30,946 nt of DNA from Parvularcula sp039198765 (GTDB taxonomy: Bacteria; Pseudomonadota; Alphaproteobacteria; Caulobacterales; Parvularculaceae), in assembly GCA_039198765.1 (NCBI GenBank), contig JBCCTF010000022.1, positions 1-30,946 on the forward strand, written 5' to 3'. Within the stretch, counting starts at the first letter, position 1. Each line of letters starts with the position of its first letter. Positions 1 to 7,639 of this stretch are shown here, piece after piece. A program made the position numbers and the translations under genes. Under the pieces are notes generated by a model that worked only from the letters and a program-made list of their open reading frames with translations, was not told the DNA's origin and searched no databases.

Positions 1-264
1 AAAACCGTAAAAGCGTTAAGTGGTGTCGAAGGCATCAAAGCTTTTAAGAAACAACCCGTGCAGTTGATCCTCATGGACCTCCATATGCCCTTTATGGATG
101 GCTTTGAAACCACTCAAAAGCTGAAGGCCGTTGAAGAATTCGGCAGCAGACCCGCCCCTATTCTCGCTTATACTACCTATGCTTTCGAAGATGTAAAAGA
201 TCAGATAGAGGCATATGGCTTGGATGGCTACATCGGCAAGCCATTTACGCAACATCAGGTTTTG
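1..264 (+). other. Response-regulator receiver (REC) domain fragment, probable chimeric joint at about 265
   Basis: The translation contains LMDLHMPFMDG, with the phospho-acceptor Asp of a receiver domain, then ILAYTTYAF (beta-4 Thr region) and GKPF (conserved Lys and Pro). The start of the domain with its acidic pair is outside the window. The domain stops at TQHQVL, partway through the last helix, and the next codon is already inside an Ig-like repeat. These bases are clearly AT-richer than the following 3.3 kb (runs such as aaaaccgtaaaagcgttaag). A fusion that cuts the last helix, together with the composition change and repeats at the joint, points to an assembly chimera or a recombination joint rather than a working sensor-adhesin fusion. 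Confidence 0.7.
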
Positions 265-3200
265 TCTGACACGGGGGCGGTCACCGTCACCATCAATGGT
301 GTCAACGATGCTCCGGTCGCGGATGATGATACGGCGTCCACGGATGAAGATACTGCGGTCGCTTCGATCGATGTGCTGGACGGCGACACGGATGTAGATG
401 TCGAGCCGCTGTCGGTCACGGAAGTGGATGGCCAGGCCATCTCACTTGGCAACCCGGTCACGCTGGCTTCCGGCGCGATCGTCTCGCTGAACGCAGACGG
501 CACCCTCGGCTATGATCCGAACGGCTCGTTCGAGGGCCTCGACGATGGCGAAAGCACCACGGACACCTTCGACTACACGGTCTCCGATGGCACAGCTTCC
601 GATACCGGCGCCGTCACGGTCACCATCAACGGCGTCAACGACACGCCGATTGCGGTGGACGATGCCGCGGGCACGGTGAAGGATTCGACCACCGACGTGG
701 ATGTTGTGAACAACGACATCGACGTGGACGGCGACACGCTGACCGTGACCGAAGTCGAAGGTCAGGCGATCTCCGTTGGCAACCCGATCACTCTGACATC
801 GGGCGCGATTGTCTCGCTCAATGGCGACGGCACACTGAACTATGACCCGAACGGTCAGTTCGATGGCCTGCCAAGCCAATCCACGGCGACGGATACGTTC
901 GAGTACACCGTCAGCGATGGCGACGTGACGGACATCGGCGAAGTAACCGTGACCATCACCGGCTCCAACGTGCCGCCGGTCGCAAACGACGATACGTCGT
1001 CTACGGACGAAGACACGGCCGCTGCGTCAATCGATGTTGTCGCCAACGACACGGACGCGGACCTGGATCCGCTGAGCGTCACCCAGGTGAACGGCCAGGC
1101 CATCTCAATTGGCAACCCAGTCACCCTGGCCTCCGGCGCCGTGGTCTCGCTCAACGCAGACGGCACCCTCGCCTACGATCCGAACGGTCAGTTCGAGAGC
1201 CTCGACGACACGGAAAGCACGACGGAGACGTTCAGCTACACCGTGTCCGACGGCACCACGTCCGACTCAGCGAATGTGACGGTCACCATCGACGGTGTGA
1301 ACGATGCACCGATCGCCACGGACGATACGGGGGGCACGGACAAAGACAGCGACACCGATGTCGATGTGCTGGCCAACGACAATGACGTCGATGACGAACC
1401 GCTGTCCGTGACGGAAGTGGACGGTCAGTCGATCTCCATCGGCAACCCGGTCACCCTCGCTTCGGGCGCGATTGTTTCGCTCAACGCTGATGGCACGGTG
1501 AACTATGACCCGAATGGTCAGTTCGCTGGCCTTGGCACGGGTCAGACGGCGGACGATACGTTCACCTACACGGTGAGCGATGGCGACGAGACCGATACGG
1601 GCGCTGTCACCATCACCGTCAGCGGCTCCAACGTCGCGCCGGTGGCGAACGACGATGTGGCGTCTACGGACGAAGACACCGCCGCAGGCTCCATCGATGT
1701 GGTGTTCAACGACACCGACGCCGACGGCAATGCACTCAACGTCACGCAGGTTGAGGGCCAGGCTATCTCGATCGGCAACCCCGTCACCCTGGTGTCCGGC
1801 GCGGTGGTCTCGCTCAACGCCGAAGGCACCCTCGCCTATGATCCGAACGGTCAGTTCGAAGATCTTGACGACACCGAGAGCACGACAGACACGTTCAGCT
1901 ACACCGTCTCGGACGGTGTGGAGACGGACACAGCGGACGTTGTGGTCACCGTGAACGGCGTCAACGACGCGCCGATCGCCACGGACGATACGGGCAGTAC
2001 GGACAAAGACACCGACACGGATGTCGACGTCCTGGCGAACGACACGGATGTGGACGTTGAGCCGCTGTCCGTGACGGAGGTGAATGGCCAAGCCATCTCG
2101 CTGGGCAACCCGGTCACGATCGCGTCCGGCGCTATCGTCTCGCTGAATGCCGACGGCACACTGAACTATGACCCGAACGGCCAGTTCGCTGGCCTGGGCT
2201 CAGGTCAGTCGGCGAACGACACGTTCACCTACACGGTCAGCGATGGCACCGAGACCGACACGGGCGATGTCACCATCACCGTCAGCGGCTCGAACGTACC
2301 GCCTGTCGCCGCAGATGATACGGCGTCTACGGACGAAGACAGCGCAGTCTCGCCCATCGATGTTCTGGACAATGATACGGATGCGGACGGCAACCAGCTG
2401 ACCGTTACCCAAATCAATGGTCAGGCCATCTCTGTTGGCAACCCCGTCACGCTGGCGTCTGGTGCTGTCGTGGCGCTCAATGGCGACGGCACCCTCGCTT
2501 ACGATCCGAATGGCTCGTTCGAGGGGCTGGACGATGGCGAGAGCACCACGGACGTGTTCGCATACACAGTCTCCGACGGTGTCGCGACGGATACGGCGGA
2601 TGTCACGGTCACCATCGACGGCGTCAACGATGCTCCGGTGGCGGACGATGATACAGCGTCCACGGACGAAAACACAGCGATCACCTCGATCGACGTCCTG
2701 GACGGCGACACCGACGTGGACGGCGATGTCCTCACAGTGACCGAGGTCGACGGCCAGTCGATTTCCATCGGCAATCCGGTCACTCTGGCATCCGGCGCGA
2801 TCGTCTCGCTCAATGGCGACGGCACCCTCGCCTACGACCCTAACGGCCAGTTCGAGGGCCTCGATGACGGTGAAAGCACGACGGATACGTTCAGCTACAC
2901 CGTCTCCGATGGCACAACGACCGACAGCGGTGATGTCACCGTCACGATCGACGGCGCCAACGATGCTCCGATCGCTGACGATGACACGGCGTCCACAGAC
3001 GAAGACACGGCCATCGGCTCCATCGACGTTCTGGACAACGACACTGATTTGGATGGCGACACGCTGTTCGTGACGGAGGTTGACGGACAGGCGATCTCCG
3101 TCGGTAACCCGGTCACGCTCGCATCCGGCGCGGTTGTCTCGCTCAACGGCGACGGCACGCTGTCCTACGATCCGAACGGCGCGTTCGAGGCGCTCGACGA

Positions 3201-3636
3201 TGGCCAGCAGACCACCGACACGTTCACCTACACCGTCTCTGACGGCACGGTGACGGATACCGGCTCTGTCACGGTCACCATCGACGGTGTTACAGACGGC
3301 AACACCGGCATCACCGTCGTGGGTACGCCGGGATCTGACCTCCTCATGGGCGGCGACGGCGACGACACGATCATCACCGATGGCCTCGGCTTCGACCTGA
3401 TGATCGGCGGCGGCGGAGCGGACACGTTCCAGTACACACCAGCCAGTGGAAATGGTCGCCAGATCACAACCATCGCGGATTATGAGGTCGGCCAAGACGT
3501 CATTGATCTCGGCGGAAACGGTGTTCTTGCCTCAGTTTCGTTCGGTGGATCACTTTATCTGTTCCTAGATAACGGTGATTTTGATACTCTGGTCGTGAAC
3601 GGCATCGACGACTTGGGCGATCTCACGATCGTCTAG
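1..3636 (+). CDS. Giant Ig/cadherin-like repeat protein with C-terminal RTX block, 5' end missing; receiver-domain fragment joined at its front
   Basis: The frame is open from base 1, so the 5' end lies outside the window. Codons 1-88 read as part of a receiver domain (see separate entry); from codon 89 on the protein is nine tandem 110-111-residue repeats, each with a VNDAPVADDD-like opening, GNPVTLASGA, a YDPNG core and YTVSDG near its end. After the repeats (about base 3300) come two RTX-like glycine/aspartate turns (GGDGDDTII and GGGGADTFQ) and a short acidic-hydrophobic end, DDLGDLTIV. RTX turns bind calcium and mark type I secretion substrates, so the protein is probably exported by an ABC/HlyD/TolC route and acts as a surface adhesin or matrix protein. 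It is very rich in Asp and Thr and almost free of Cys. No secretion genes are in the window. The adhesin role is inferred from domain type only. Confidence 0.85.
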   Translation, partial: KTVKALSGVEGIKAFKKQPVQLILMDLHMPFMDGFETTQKLKAVEEFGSRPAPILAYTTYAFEDVKDQIEAYGLDGYIGKPFTQHQVLSDTGAVTVTINGVNDAPVADDDTASTDEDTAVASIDVLDGDTDVDVEPLSVTEVDGQAISLGNPVTLASGAIVSLNADGTLGYDPNGSFEGLDDGESTTDTFDYTVSDGTASDTGAVTVTINGVNDTPIAVDDAAGTVKDSTTDVDVVNNDIDVDGDTLTVTEVEGQAISVGNPITLTSGAIVSLNGDGTLNYDPNGQFDGLPSQSTATDTFEYTVSDGDVTDIGEVTVTITGSNVPPVANDDTSSTDEDTAAASIDVVANDTDADLDPLSVTQVNGQAISIGNPVTLASGAVVSLNADGTLAYDPNGQFESLDDTESTTETFSYTVSDGTTSDSANVTVTIDGVNDAPIATDDTGGTDKDSDTDVDVLANDNDVDDEPLSVTEVDGQSISIGNPVTLASGAIVSLNADGTVNYDPNGQFAGLGTGQTADDTFTYTVSDGDETDTGAVTITVSGSNVAPVANDDVASTDEDTAAGSIDVVFNDTDADGNALNVTQVEGQAISIGNPVTLVSGAVVSLNAEGTLAYDPNGQFEDLDDTESTTDTFSYTVSDGVETDTADVVVTVNGVNDAPIATDDTGSTDKDTDTDVDVLANDTDVDVEPLSVTEVNGQAISLGNPVTIASGAIVSLNADGTLNYDPNGQFAGLGSGQSANDTFTYTVSDGTETDTGDVTITVSGSNVPPVAADDTASTDEDSAVSPIDVLDNDTDADGNQLTVTQINGQAISVGNPVTLASGAVVALNGDGTLAYDPNGSFEGLDDGESTTDVFAYTVSDGVATDTADVTVTIDGVNDAPVADDDTASTDENTAITSIDVLDGDTDVDGDVLTVTEVDGQSISIGNPVTLASGAIVSLNGDGTLAYDPNGQFEGLDDGESTTDTFSYTVSDGTTTDSGDVTVTIDGANDAPIADDDTASTDEDTAIGSIDVLDNDTDLDGDTLFVTEVDGQAISVGNPVTLASGAVVSLNGDGTLSYDPNGAFEALDDGQQTTDTFTYTVSDGTVTDTGSVTVTIDGVTDGNTGITVVGTPGSDLLMGGDGDDTIITDGLGFDLMIGGGGADTFQYTPASGNGRQITTIADYEVGQDVIDLGGNGVLASVSFGGSLYLFLDNGDFDTLVVNGIDDLGDLTIV
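295..3297 (+). repeat. Nine tandem 330/333-bp coding repeats with a two-repeat higher order
   Basis: The YDPNG codons begin at 511, 841, 1174, 1504, 1837, 2167, 2500, 2833 and 3166, giving steps of 330, 333, 330, 333, 330, 333, 333 and 333 bases. Repeats 2, 4 and 6 open with an ND(A/T)P-type segment carrying a KD pair (for example TDKDSDTDVDV), while 3, 5 and 7 open with SNVPPVA and carry STDEDTA. A two-repeat unit of 663 bp therefore seems to have been duplicated as a block. Repeats 1, 8 and 9 are all of the NDAP...STDE(D/N) type. Such arrays are prone to collapse in short-read assembly, so the true repeat number may differ. Confidence 0.9.
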
Positions 3637-3638
3637 CG

Positions 3639-3667
3639 TTGTGGGTGTCTCGTGCGTCGCCTATACT
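3639..3667 (+). promoter_or_regulatory. Sigma-70-type promoter for the sorting-signal protein
   Basis: TTGTGG at 3639-3644 and TATACT at 3662-3667 are separated by 17 bases, close to the housekeeping consensus. It starts just after the stop of the repeat protein and lies 48 bases before the ATG at 3716, so the small exported protein can be transcribed independently. It also argues against a start at GTG 3641, which would sit inside the promoter. Confidence 0.55.
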
Positions 3668-3715
3668 CGGGAACGGTGTGGCGGCGCACAGAATGGGAAA
3701 CCCTGGGGGAATGAT

Positions 3716-4288
3716 ATGAGAACTCTTTTCACAGCGGTCGCATCAGCGATCATCGGTCTGGCAGGCGCTGCCTCGGCCGCCACTTTGGACGATGTGTTCG
3801 TGCCGATGGGCGCCGCGCAAATCGACTTCGGCACCAACGATGTCGGTCTGGGTGCTGCCTTCCTTGGCACGGGCAGCTCCACGCCGCTCGATGGCGACCT
3901 GACGGTGTTCGTTAATACGCCCAGCACCGCGCCGGCAGGCACGTTCCTGCTGAGCGAACTCGTGTTCATCCCGGTTCCCACGGTGGAAACCCGCCTCGCT
4001 GGCACCCTGATGGACATCGACGATGGCGCAGGCTTCATCGATCTTCTGTTCGGTGTCGATGCGGGCAGCCGTGCTGGTGAGTTCGGTGATCTCGTCGTGA
4101 TCCGCCTTATGGCGTCAGCGTTCTTCGATGGCTACCTCGACACCCTCGGCGCACAGACGAATGTGAATGCCAACGTGCTCCTCACCGAAGTCGATATGAT
4201 GGCGCCGATCCCGGTTCCGGCAGCGGCCCTGGTCTTCCTGTCAGGCGCAGGTGTGTTCGCAGCGGTTCGGAAGAAAGCCGCCGCCTAA
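3716..4288 (+). CDS. Exported protein with VPLPA/PEP-CTERM-type C-terminal sorting signal
   Basis: 190 residues. The start at ATG 3716 is chosen because a GGGGGA ribosome site lies 5 bases upstream and a clean Sec signal follows (MRTLFTAVASAIIGLAG, cleavage after ASA near residue 21). The mature part is Gly/Asp/Ala-rich with no recognised enzyme motif. The last 25 residues form the tripartite sorting signal: IPVPAAA, a hydrophobic stretch LVFLSGAGVFAAV, then RKK. This resembles the VPLPA-CTERM class processed by an exosortase-like protease in alphaproteobacteria. Processing and delivery to the cell surface or exopolysaccharide is known for that class; for this protein it is inferred. No exosortase gene is present here. 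It follows the large repeat protein, suggesting two surface proteins side by side. A strong terminator follows. Confidence 0.8.
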   Translation: MRTLFTAVASAIIGLAGAASAATLDDVFVPMGAAQIDFGTNDVGLGAAFLGTGSSTPLDGDLTVFVNTPSTAPAGTFLLSELVFIPVPTVETRLAGTLMDIDDGAGFIDLLFGVDAGSRAGEFGDLVVIRLMASAFFDGYLDTLGAQTNVNANVLLTEVDMMAPIPVPAAALVFLSGAGVFAAVRKKAAA

Positions 4289-4310
4289 GGCATCGTAGCA
4301 GAGCGGCTGG

Positions 4311-4340
4311 AAAAGCCCTCCGTTCACGGAGGGCTTTTTT
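4311..4340 (+). terminator. Strong bidirectional intrinsic terminator
   Basis: GCCCTCCG (4315-4322) pairs with CGGAGGGC (4327-4334) around a TTCA loop, flanked by AAAA upstream and TTTTTT downstream. The A and T tracts let it work on both strands. It sits between the convergent sorting-signal protein gene and the acyl-CoA synthetase gene. Confidence 0.92.
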
Positions 4341-4348
4341 ATTGGTCG

Positions 4349-5890
4349 TCACATTGTCCGAAGGGTGGTTTTGAGAACTTTGCCCGATGGGTTCCTTGGC
4401 AGGGCATCGAGGAACGTGACAGCGCGGGGGAGTTTAAACTTCGCAATTTTGTCTTCGAGGAAGGCGATCACACCCGCCTCATCAAGATCAGCATCCGGAC
4501 GTTTGACAACGAACATCTTGACCACCTCACCCCACTGCTCATCAGCCATGCCGATGGCGGCGCATTCGACGACGCCCGGATGCTTGGCCACGGCCACCTC
4601 GATCTCCGCCGGATAGATATTCTCTCCGCCGGAGATGATCATGTCTTTGATCCGGTCGACGATATAGAGAAACCCGTTCTCATCCAGCCGTCCCGCGTCG
4701 CCCGAGCGGTACCAACCGTTCTGCAACACCTCGGCCGTGGCATCGGGACGGTTCCAATAGCCTTCCATCAGGAACGCTGATTGCGCCCAGACCTCACCGA
4801 CCTGGCCCACGGGAACTTCAGCACCCGTCTCAGGATCGCAGATCTTGATGGCGCAGGTGGGCAGCGCCTTTCCAGCAGAGACCCTCTGCGGCAGCCCTGG
4901 CGCATGGTCTTCGTGGGAGAGCGTGGTCACACCGCCCGTCGCCTCAGTCATTCCATAAAGCTGCGTGAACTGAGCTTTCGGCATCGCCGCCATCGCCGCG
5001 TCGAGCAGCGGCTCAGGCATCGGCGCTGCACCGTAGGAGACACCGACAAAGTTATGCAGCGGTTTGCTCGCCGCCGCCGCGGCCTGCATGATGAACATGA
5101 TCATGGCGGGTACGAAGAATGAGTTGAGGGGCACTGAACCTTGTGCCGCTTCCACGATCGCTGCGGGATCGAATTGCCGGTGCTGGATAATCGGCATTGA
5201 CCGCTGGATCCCCATCAGCCCAAAGTTGAGACCCGCGATGTGGAAGTGCGGGAGGGCGTGGAGGATCGTTTCATCATCCGTCTGCGGATCAATCACGCGC
5301 GCTTCTCGTCCTGCGTCCCCAACAGCGTTGTAGGACGCGTTCGTGAGAACCACCCCTTTGGGCAAGCCCGTCGTCCCACTGGTGTAGAGCTGCACAACGG
5401 GATCTTCAGGACGCGGATCATGGCTCGGCGCGATGTCCTCTTGCGCATCGATCAGCGTGTCGAAACAGTCGGCACCGCCTGTCTCTAGCACCAACGTGGG
5501 GGGCGGCGCGTAGCCCTCAACACCTTTCAGTGCATCGAGGAACATCGTCTCGGCGACGAACAGCTGGGCCTGGGCATCGTTCAGGATGCCGACAATCTCA
5601 GGCGGGGCGAGCCGCCAGTTGATGGGGGTCAGGACCGCGCCAATCTTCGCGGCACCAAAGAAGGCCTCCCAAAACGTTGCGACATTGCGGGCCAGCCACG
5701 CCACGCGGTCACCGCGGCCAATGCCGAGACCGAGCAAAGCTTGGGCTGCTCTGTTCGAGCGGGCGTTCATGTCCGCGTAGGTTCTCGACGTGCCTTCAAA
5801 GTGCAGCGCAACCGAATCGGGGCGCGCCGCAGCCTGCTCGGTTATCAAATCAGCGATGAATGTCGGATTCAGTATCTCGCGTTGCGCCAT
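4349..5890 (-). CDS. AMP-forming acyl-CoA synthetase (long-chain fatty acid CoA ligase family)
   Basis: 513 residues, the usual size for class I adenylate-forming acyl-CoA ligases, which activate a carboxylic acid to an acyl-AMP and then a CoA thioester in the cytoplasm. Motifs are complete: the P-loop YTSGTTGLPKG at about 169-179, YGMTEATGG at 312-320, SGDAG at 396-400, the hinge VDRIKDMIISGGENIYP at 411-427, and the C-terminal catalytic Lys in PSGK (504). The start at 5890 is chosen because an AGGAG lies 11 bases upstream and the protein begins in register with the family; a longer in-frame reading to 5986 adds 32 residues unlike the family. Substrate cannot be told from sequence; medium/long-chain fatty acid or a side-chain acid is possible. 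It stands alone, converging on the upstream terminator. Confidence 0.9.
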   Translation of the reverse strand: MAQREILNPTFIADLITEQAAARPDSVALHFEGTSRTYADMNARSNRAAQALLGLGIGRGDRVAWLARNVATFWEAFFGAAKIGAVLTPINWRLAPPEIVGILNDAQAQLFVAETMFLDALKGVEGYAPPPTLVLETGGADCFDTLIDAQEDIAPSHDPRPEDPVVQLYTSGTTGLPKGVVLTNASYNAVGDAGREARVIDPQTDDETILHALPHFHIAGLNFGLMGIQRSMPIIQHRQFDPAAIVEAAQGSVPLNSFFVPAMIMFIMQAAAAASKPLHNFVGVSYGAAPMPEPLLDAAMAAMPKAQFTQLYGMTEATGGVTTLSHEDHAPGLPQRVSAGKALPTCAIKICDPETGAEVPVGQVGEVWAQSAFLMEGYWNRPDATAEVLQNGWYRSGDAGRLDENGFLYIVDRIKDMIISGGENIYPAEIEVAVAKHPGVVECAAIGMADEQWGEVVKMFVVKRPDADLDEAGVIAFLEDKIAKFKLPRAVTFLDALPRNPSGKVLKTTLRTM

Positions 5891-6123
5891 CGTTCTGTAC
5901 GCTCCTCTCCAGTCGAGCCCCGAGCATAGGTTCGATCTGGGGCGCAAACAAAGCCCTGATGCAGTTTTCCAAACCGCTATCCCCACCCGATCAAAGTTTC
6001 CTCTGAATACGGATGATCAAAAGCCGTCTTCCTACTGACAAACAGTCAACCCTGCCAAGAATTGTTGCACGCGCGAAGTATCGCTGTGCATACCCCCCAT
6101 CCTTTCGCAATCGGGGTGAGGCT
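5891..6123. other. Non-coding stretch upstream of the acyl-CoA synthetase and the mscL remnant
   Basis: I see no convincing gene here. It holds the 5' region of the minus-strand acyl-CoA synthetase gene and presumably the decayed promoter of the mscL remnant. Short open frames on both strands have no ribosome site and no protein-like pattern. Confidence 0.5.
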
Positions 6124-6344
6124 GTGATTGCTTTCAACGAGCTCACAGCGTCTCCTGGGAAAGGACCCGCAATGGAGCTGGCCGTGGGCCTGACCATTGC
6201 GACGGCCGTCCCCCTGAGGGTCGCAGGCATGAACGCGATGCAGCGCAAAGCTGAAGAGCGGCCGGCGGAAGAAGCCCCACAGCAGAGCCCTCAGAAGACA
6301 TCAAACCTTTGACGGAAATCCGCGACGCCTTGAAAGCGCGCTAA
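6124..6344 (+). pseudogene. mscL: Remnant of mscL (large-conductance mechanosensitive channel), internally deleted and frameshifted
   Basis: No intact gene fits this stretch, but pieces of MscL can be read in order. From GTG 6124 (frame 1) comes FNELTASPGKGPAMELAVGL, resembling the N-terminal FxEFxxRGNVxDLAVGV of MscL, then a jump to RVAGMNAMQRKAEERP, resembling the end of TM2 and the cytoplasmic basic stretch. In frame 3 the text continues as PSEDIKPLTEIRDALKAR with a stop at 6342-6344, very close to the MscL C-terminus (PSxEExLLTEIRDxLK). The two frames cross at about 6285-6290. Around 60 residues covering most of TM1, the periplasmic loop and TM2 are missing, so no channel can form. The assignment is by motif memory; the C-terminal match is the strongest part. 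The following hairpin terminator on the plus strand would have served this gene. Confidence 0.62.
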
Positions 6345-6365
6345 GTCGGGTCAGTCAGAGCCAAG

Positions 6366-6398
6366 AAAGAGGACCCTGCCGAAGCGGGGCCCTCTTTT
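6366..6398. terminator. Hairpin terminator with 14-bp stem, usable on both strands
   Basis: The arms 6366-6379 and 6384-6397 pair over 14 positions with one A/C mismatch and one wobble, around CGAA on the plus strand (UUCG on the minus strand, a very stable tetraloop), with AAA on one side and TTTT on the other. It ends the mscL remnant on the plus strand and the exported-protein gene, whose stop is at 6403, on the minus strand. Confidence 0.8.
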
Positions 6399-6402
6399 GC
6401 GT

Positions 6403-7521
6403 TTAGTACGGATTACCGAGTTCTGTGCCGAACTGGCCGGTCTGCTGGACTGGGTTAAAGAACGGATCATTGGTTCCAACGTACACGTCGTTCGGCAGCT
6501 GATAGACCCGCTGGTACTCCTGCGGCATGTAGACAGTGTTGCCATCGGTGTTCGTCCATGGCGTCCGCTCGGCCATCGCATCAGCAACGCGCGAGGCGGA
6601 CCGGTCGGTCATGTCGTTCCGACGCCGCCAGCTGTCCATGCTGCTGTCCAGGATATCGTTGTTCGTCGCCTGCGTTTGCGCGCGGGACGCCTGCATGGAA
6701 CGTAGATAGGCGCGGCGTGCAGCGTTCTTGCGGGCATAGCGCTGGGCCGTCGCCTGCATCGCATTGTTGAAGTATTGCGCCATCCGTTGCTCGTAGGCGG
6801 GGACAATCTCGACTGTCTCCATCACACTCTCCAGCTTTCCGACATTTGGTTTTCCGCTTACGGAGGAAACCGAGCCGGTTATCGGCGCGACGGCCAACGT
6901 CATCCAGTGCTGTCCTGGCACCATGGTCTGGACCGGTTGGTCGATAAAGAGGATCGAGCCGATCAAGACCTCATTCACCTGCTGGCCTTCCTTCGTGTAC
7001 TGAAGGTCAACCTGCGCCACTTCGAGGCGCGGCCGCTGACCAGGCTGCAACATGCCGGGTTTGATTTCCGCCATCCCCTTTTGCGCAAGATCAGGGCGCG
7101 GCTTCGTGCTCAGAATCTTCGCACCCGGACGAATGGCTGGCACATACTCGCGCATAAACGTCTGCACGTCGAGAATGCGTATCGGACGGCAATCCGCTTC
7201 CTGCATCAGCTGGGGCATAACATCATAAAGCGAACCCCAGACCCAAGCGCCGCCGGGAATGCCTTCGATCCGTTCTCCAGTCTGCGGGTTGCTGGTCACA
7301 AAATGGACCTTCTGATTGTCGAGGGCACAGCGCGGGTTGTTGCCCCACTGCACACTGCCCTGCATCTGCCATCCGTCAGGGATGGTGAGGGTGTAGGCGT
7401 CCAGCGCCCGCTCGAAACCAAATGGGTCCTGGATCACCTGTTTCTGGCCAGCGTCAGCGGCGCTGAAAGCAGGCAAGGCTAAGCTGAGGGCTGCGAGGAG
7501 CCCTCTCGTCGTGCGTTTCAT
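6403..7521 (-). CDS. Exported protein of unknown function
   Basis: 372 residues. The N-terminus is a Sec signal (MKRTTRGLLAALSLALPAFS, cleavage near AADA, about residue 24) preceded by AAGGGG 5 bases before the ATG, so the start is firm. I do not recognise the family with certainty. The body has two Cys in the mature part (in NPRCALDN and EADCRPIRI), which could form a disulfide, and several stretches typical of a folded periplasmic protein such as GAWVWGSLYDVMPQLM and HWMTLAVAP. Residues about 240-310 are Gln/Arg/Ala-rich and probably helical. The end has DGNTVYMPQEYQRVYQLPND and YVGTNDPFFNP, a pattern seen at the end of various uncharacterised envelope proteins. It is a single-gene unit between a terminator and a divergent MATE transporter. 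Confidence 0.75.
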   Translation of the reverse strand: MKRTTRGLLAALSLALPAFSAADAGQKQVIQDPFGFERALDAYTLTIPDGWQMQGSVQWGNNPRCALDNQKVHFVTSNPQTGERIEGIPGGAWVWGSLYDVMPQLMQEADCRPIRILDVQTFMREYVPAIRPGAKILSTKPRPDLAQKGMAEIKPGMLQPGQRPRLEVAQVDLQYTKEGQQVNEVLIGSILFIDQPVQTMVPGQHWMTLAVAPITGSVSSVSGKPNVGKLESVMETVEIVPAYEQRMAQYFNNAMQATAQRYARKNAARRAYLRSMQASRAQTQATNNDILDSSMDSWRRRNDMTDRSASRVADAMAERTPWTNTDGNTVYMPQEYQRVYQLPNDVYVGTNDPFFNPVQQTGQFGTELGNPY

Positions 7522-7639
7522 CGTGTTCCCCTTTTTGAACGCCTTAATGACTTAGGGGACGTTGCCCGCGCTGACAAAGGCGCCAGGCACCTGCTGGCCC
7601 CTTGCGTTTGGGCGCGAGCGGACCGAAGGCGTGGTCGCG

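Noticed and set aside
295..3297. CRISPR array
   Set aside because: The repeats are over 300 bases long, in frame and coding, with no short repeat-spacer pattern.
2200..3495. Long minus-strand open frame (431 codons) and other minus-strand frames through the repeat protein
   Set aside because: They arise because the GC-rich repeats have few stops on the opposite strand. The translation is His/Arg/Asp/Val-rich with no domain pattern, and the plus frame is a clear repeat protein.
6013..6312. Intact 99-codon plus-strand gene
   Set aside because: No ribosome site, and the second half reads better as an mscL remnant whose true tail continues in another frame.
7525..7540. GTTC-N8-GAAC inverted repeat between the exported-protein gene and the MATE gene as a LexA box
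   Set aside because: It has inverted orientation and wrong spacing for the alphaproteobacterial direct repeat, and it overlaps the ribosome site of the minus-strand gene.
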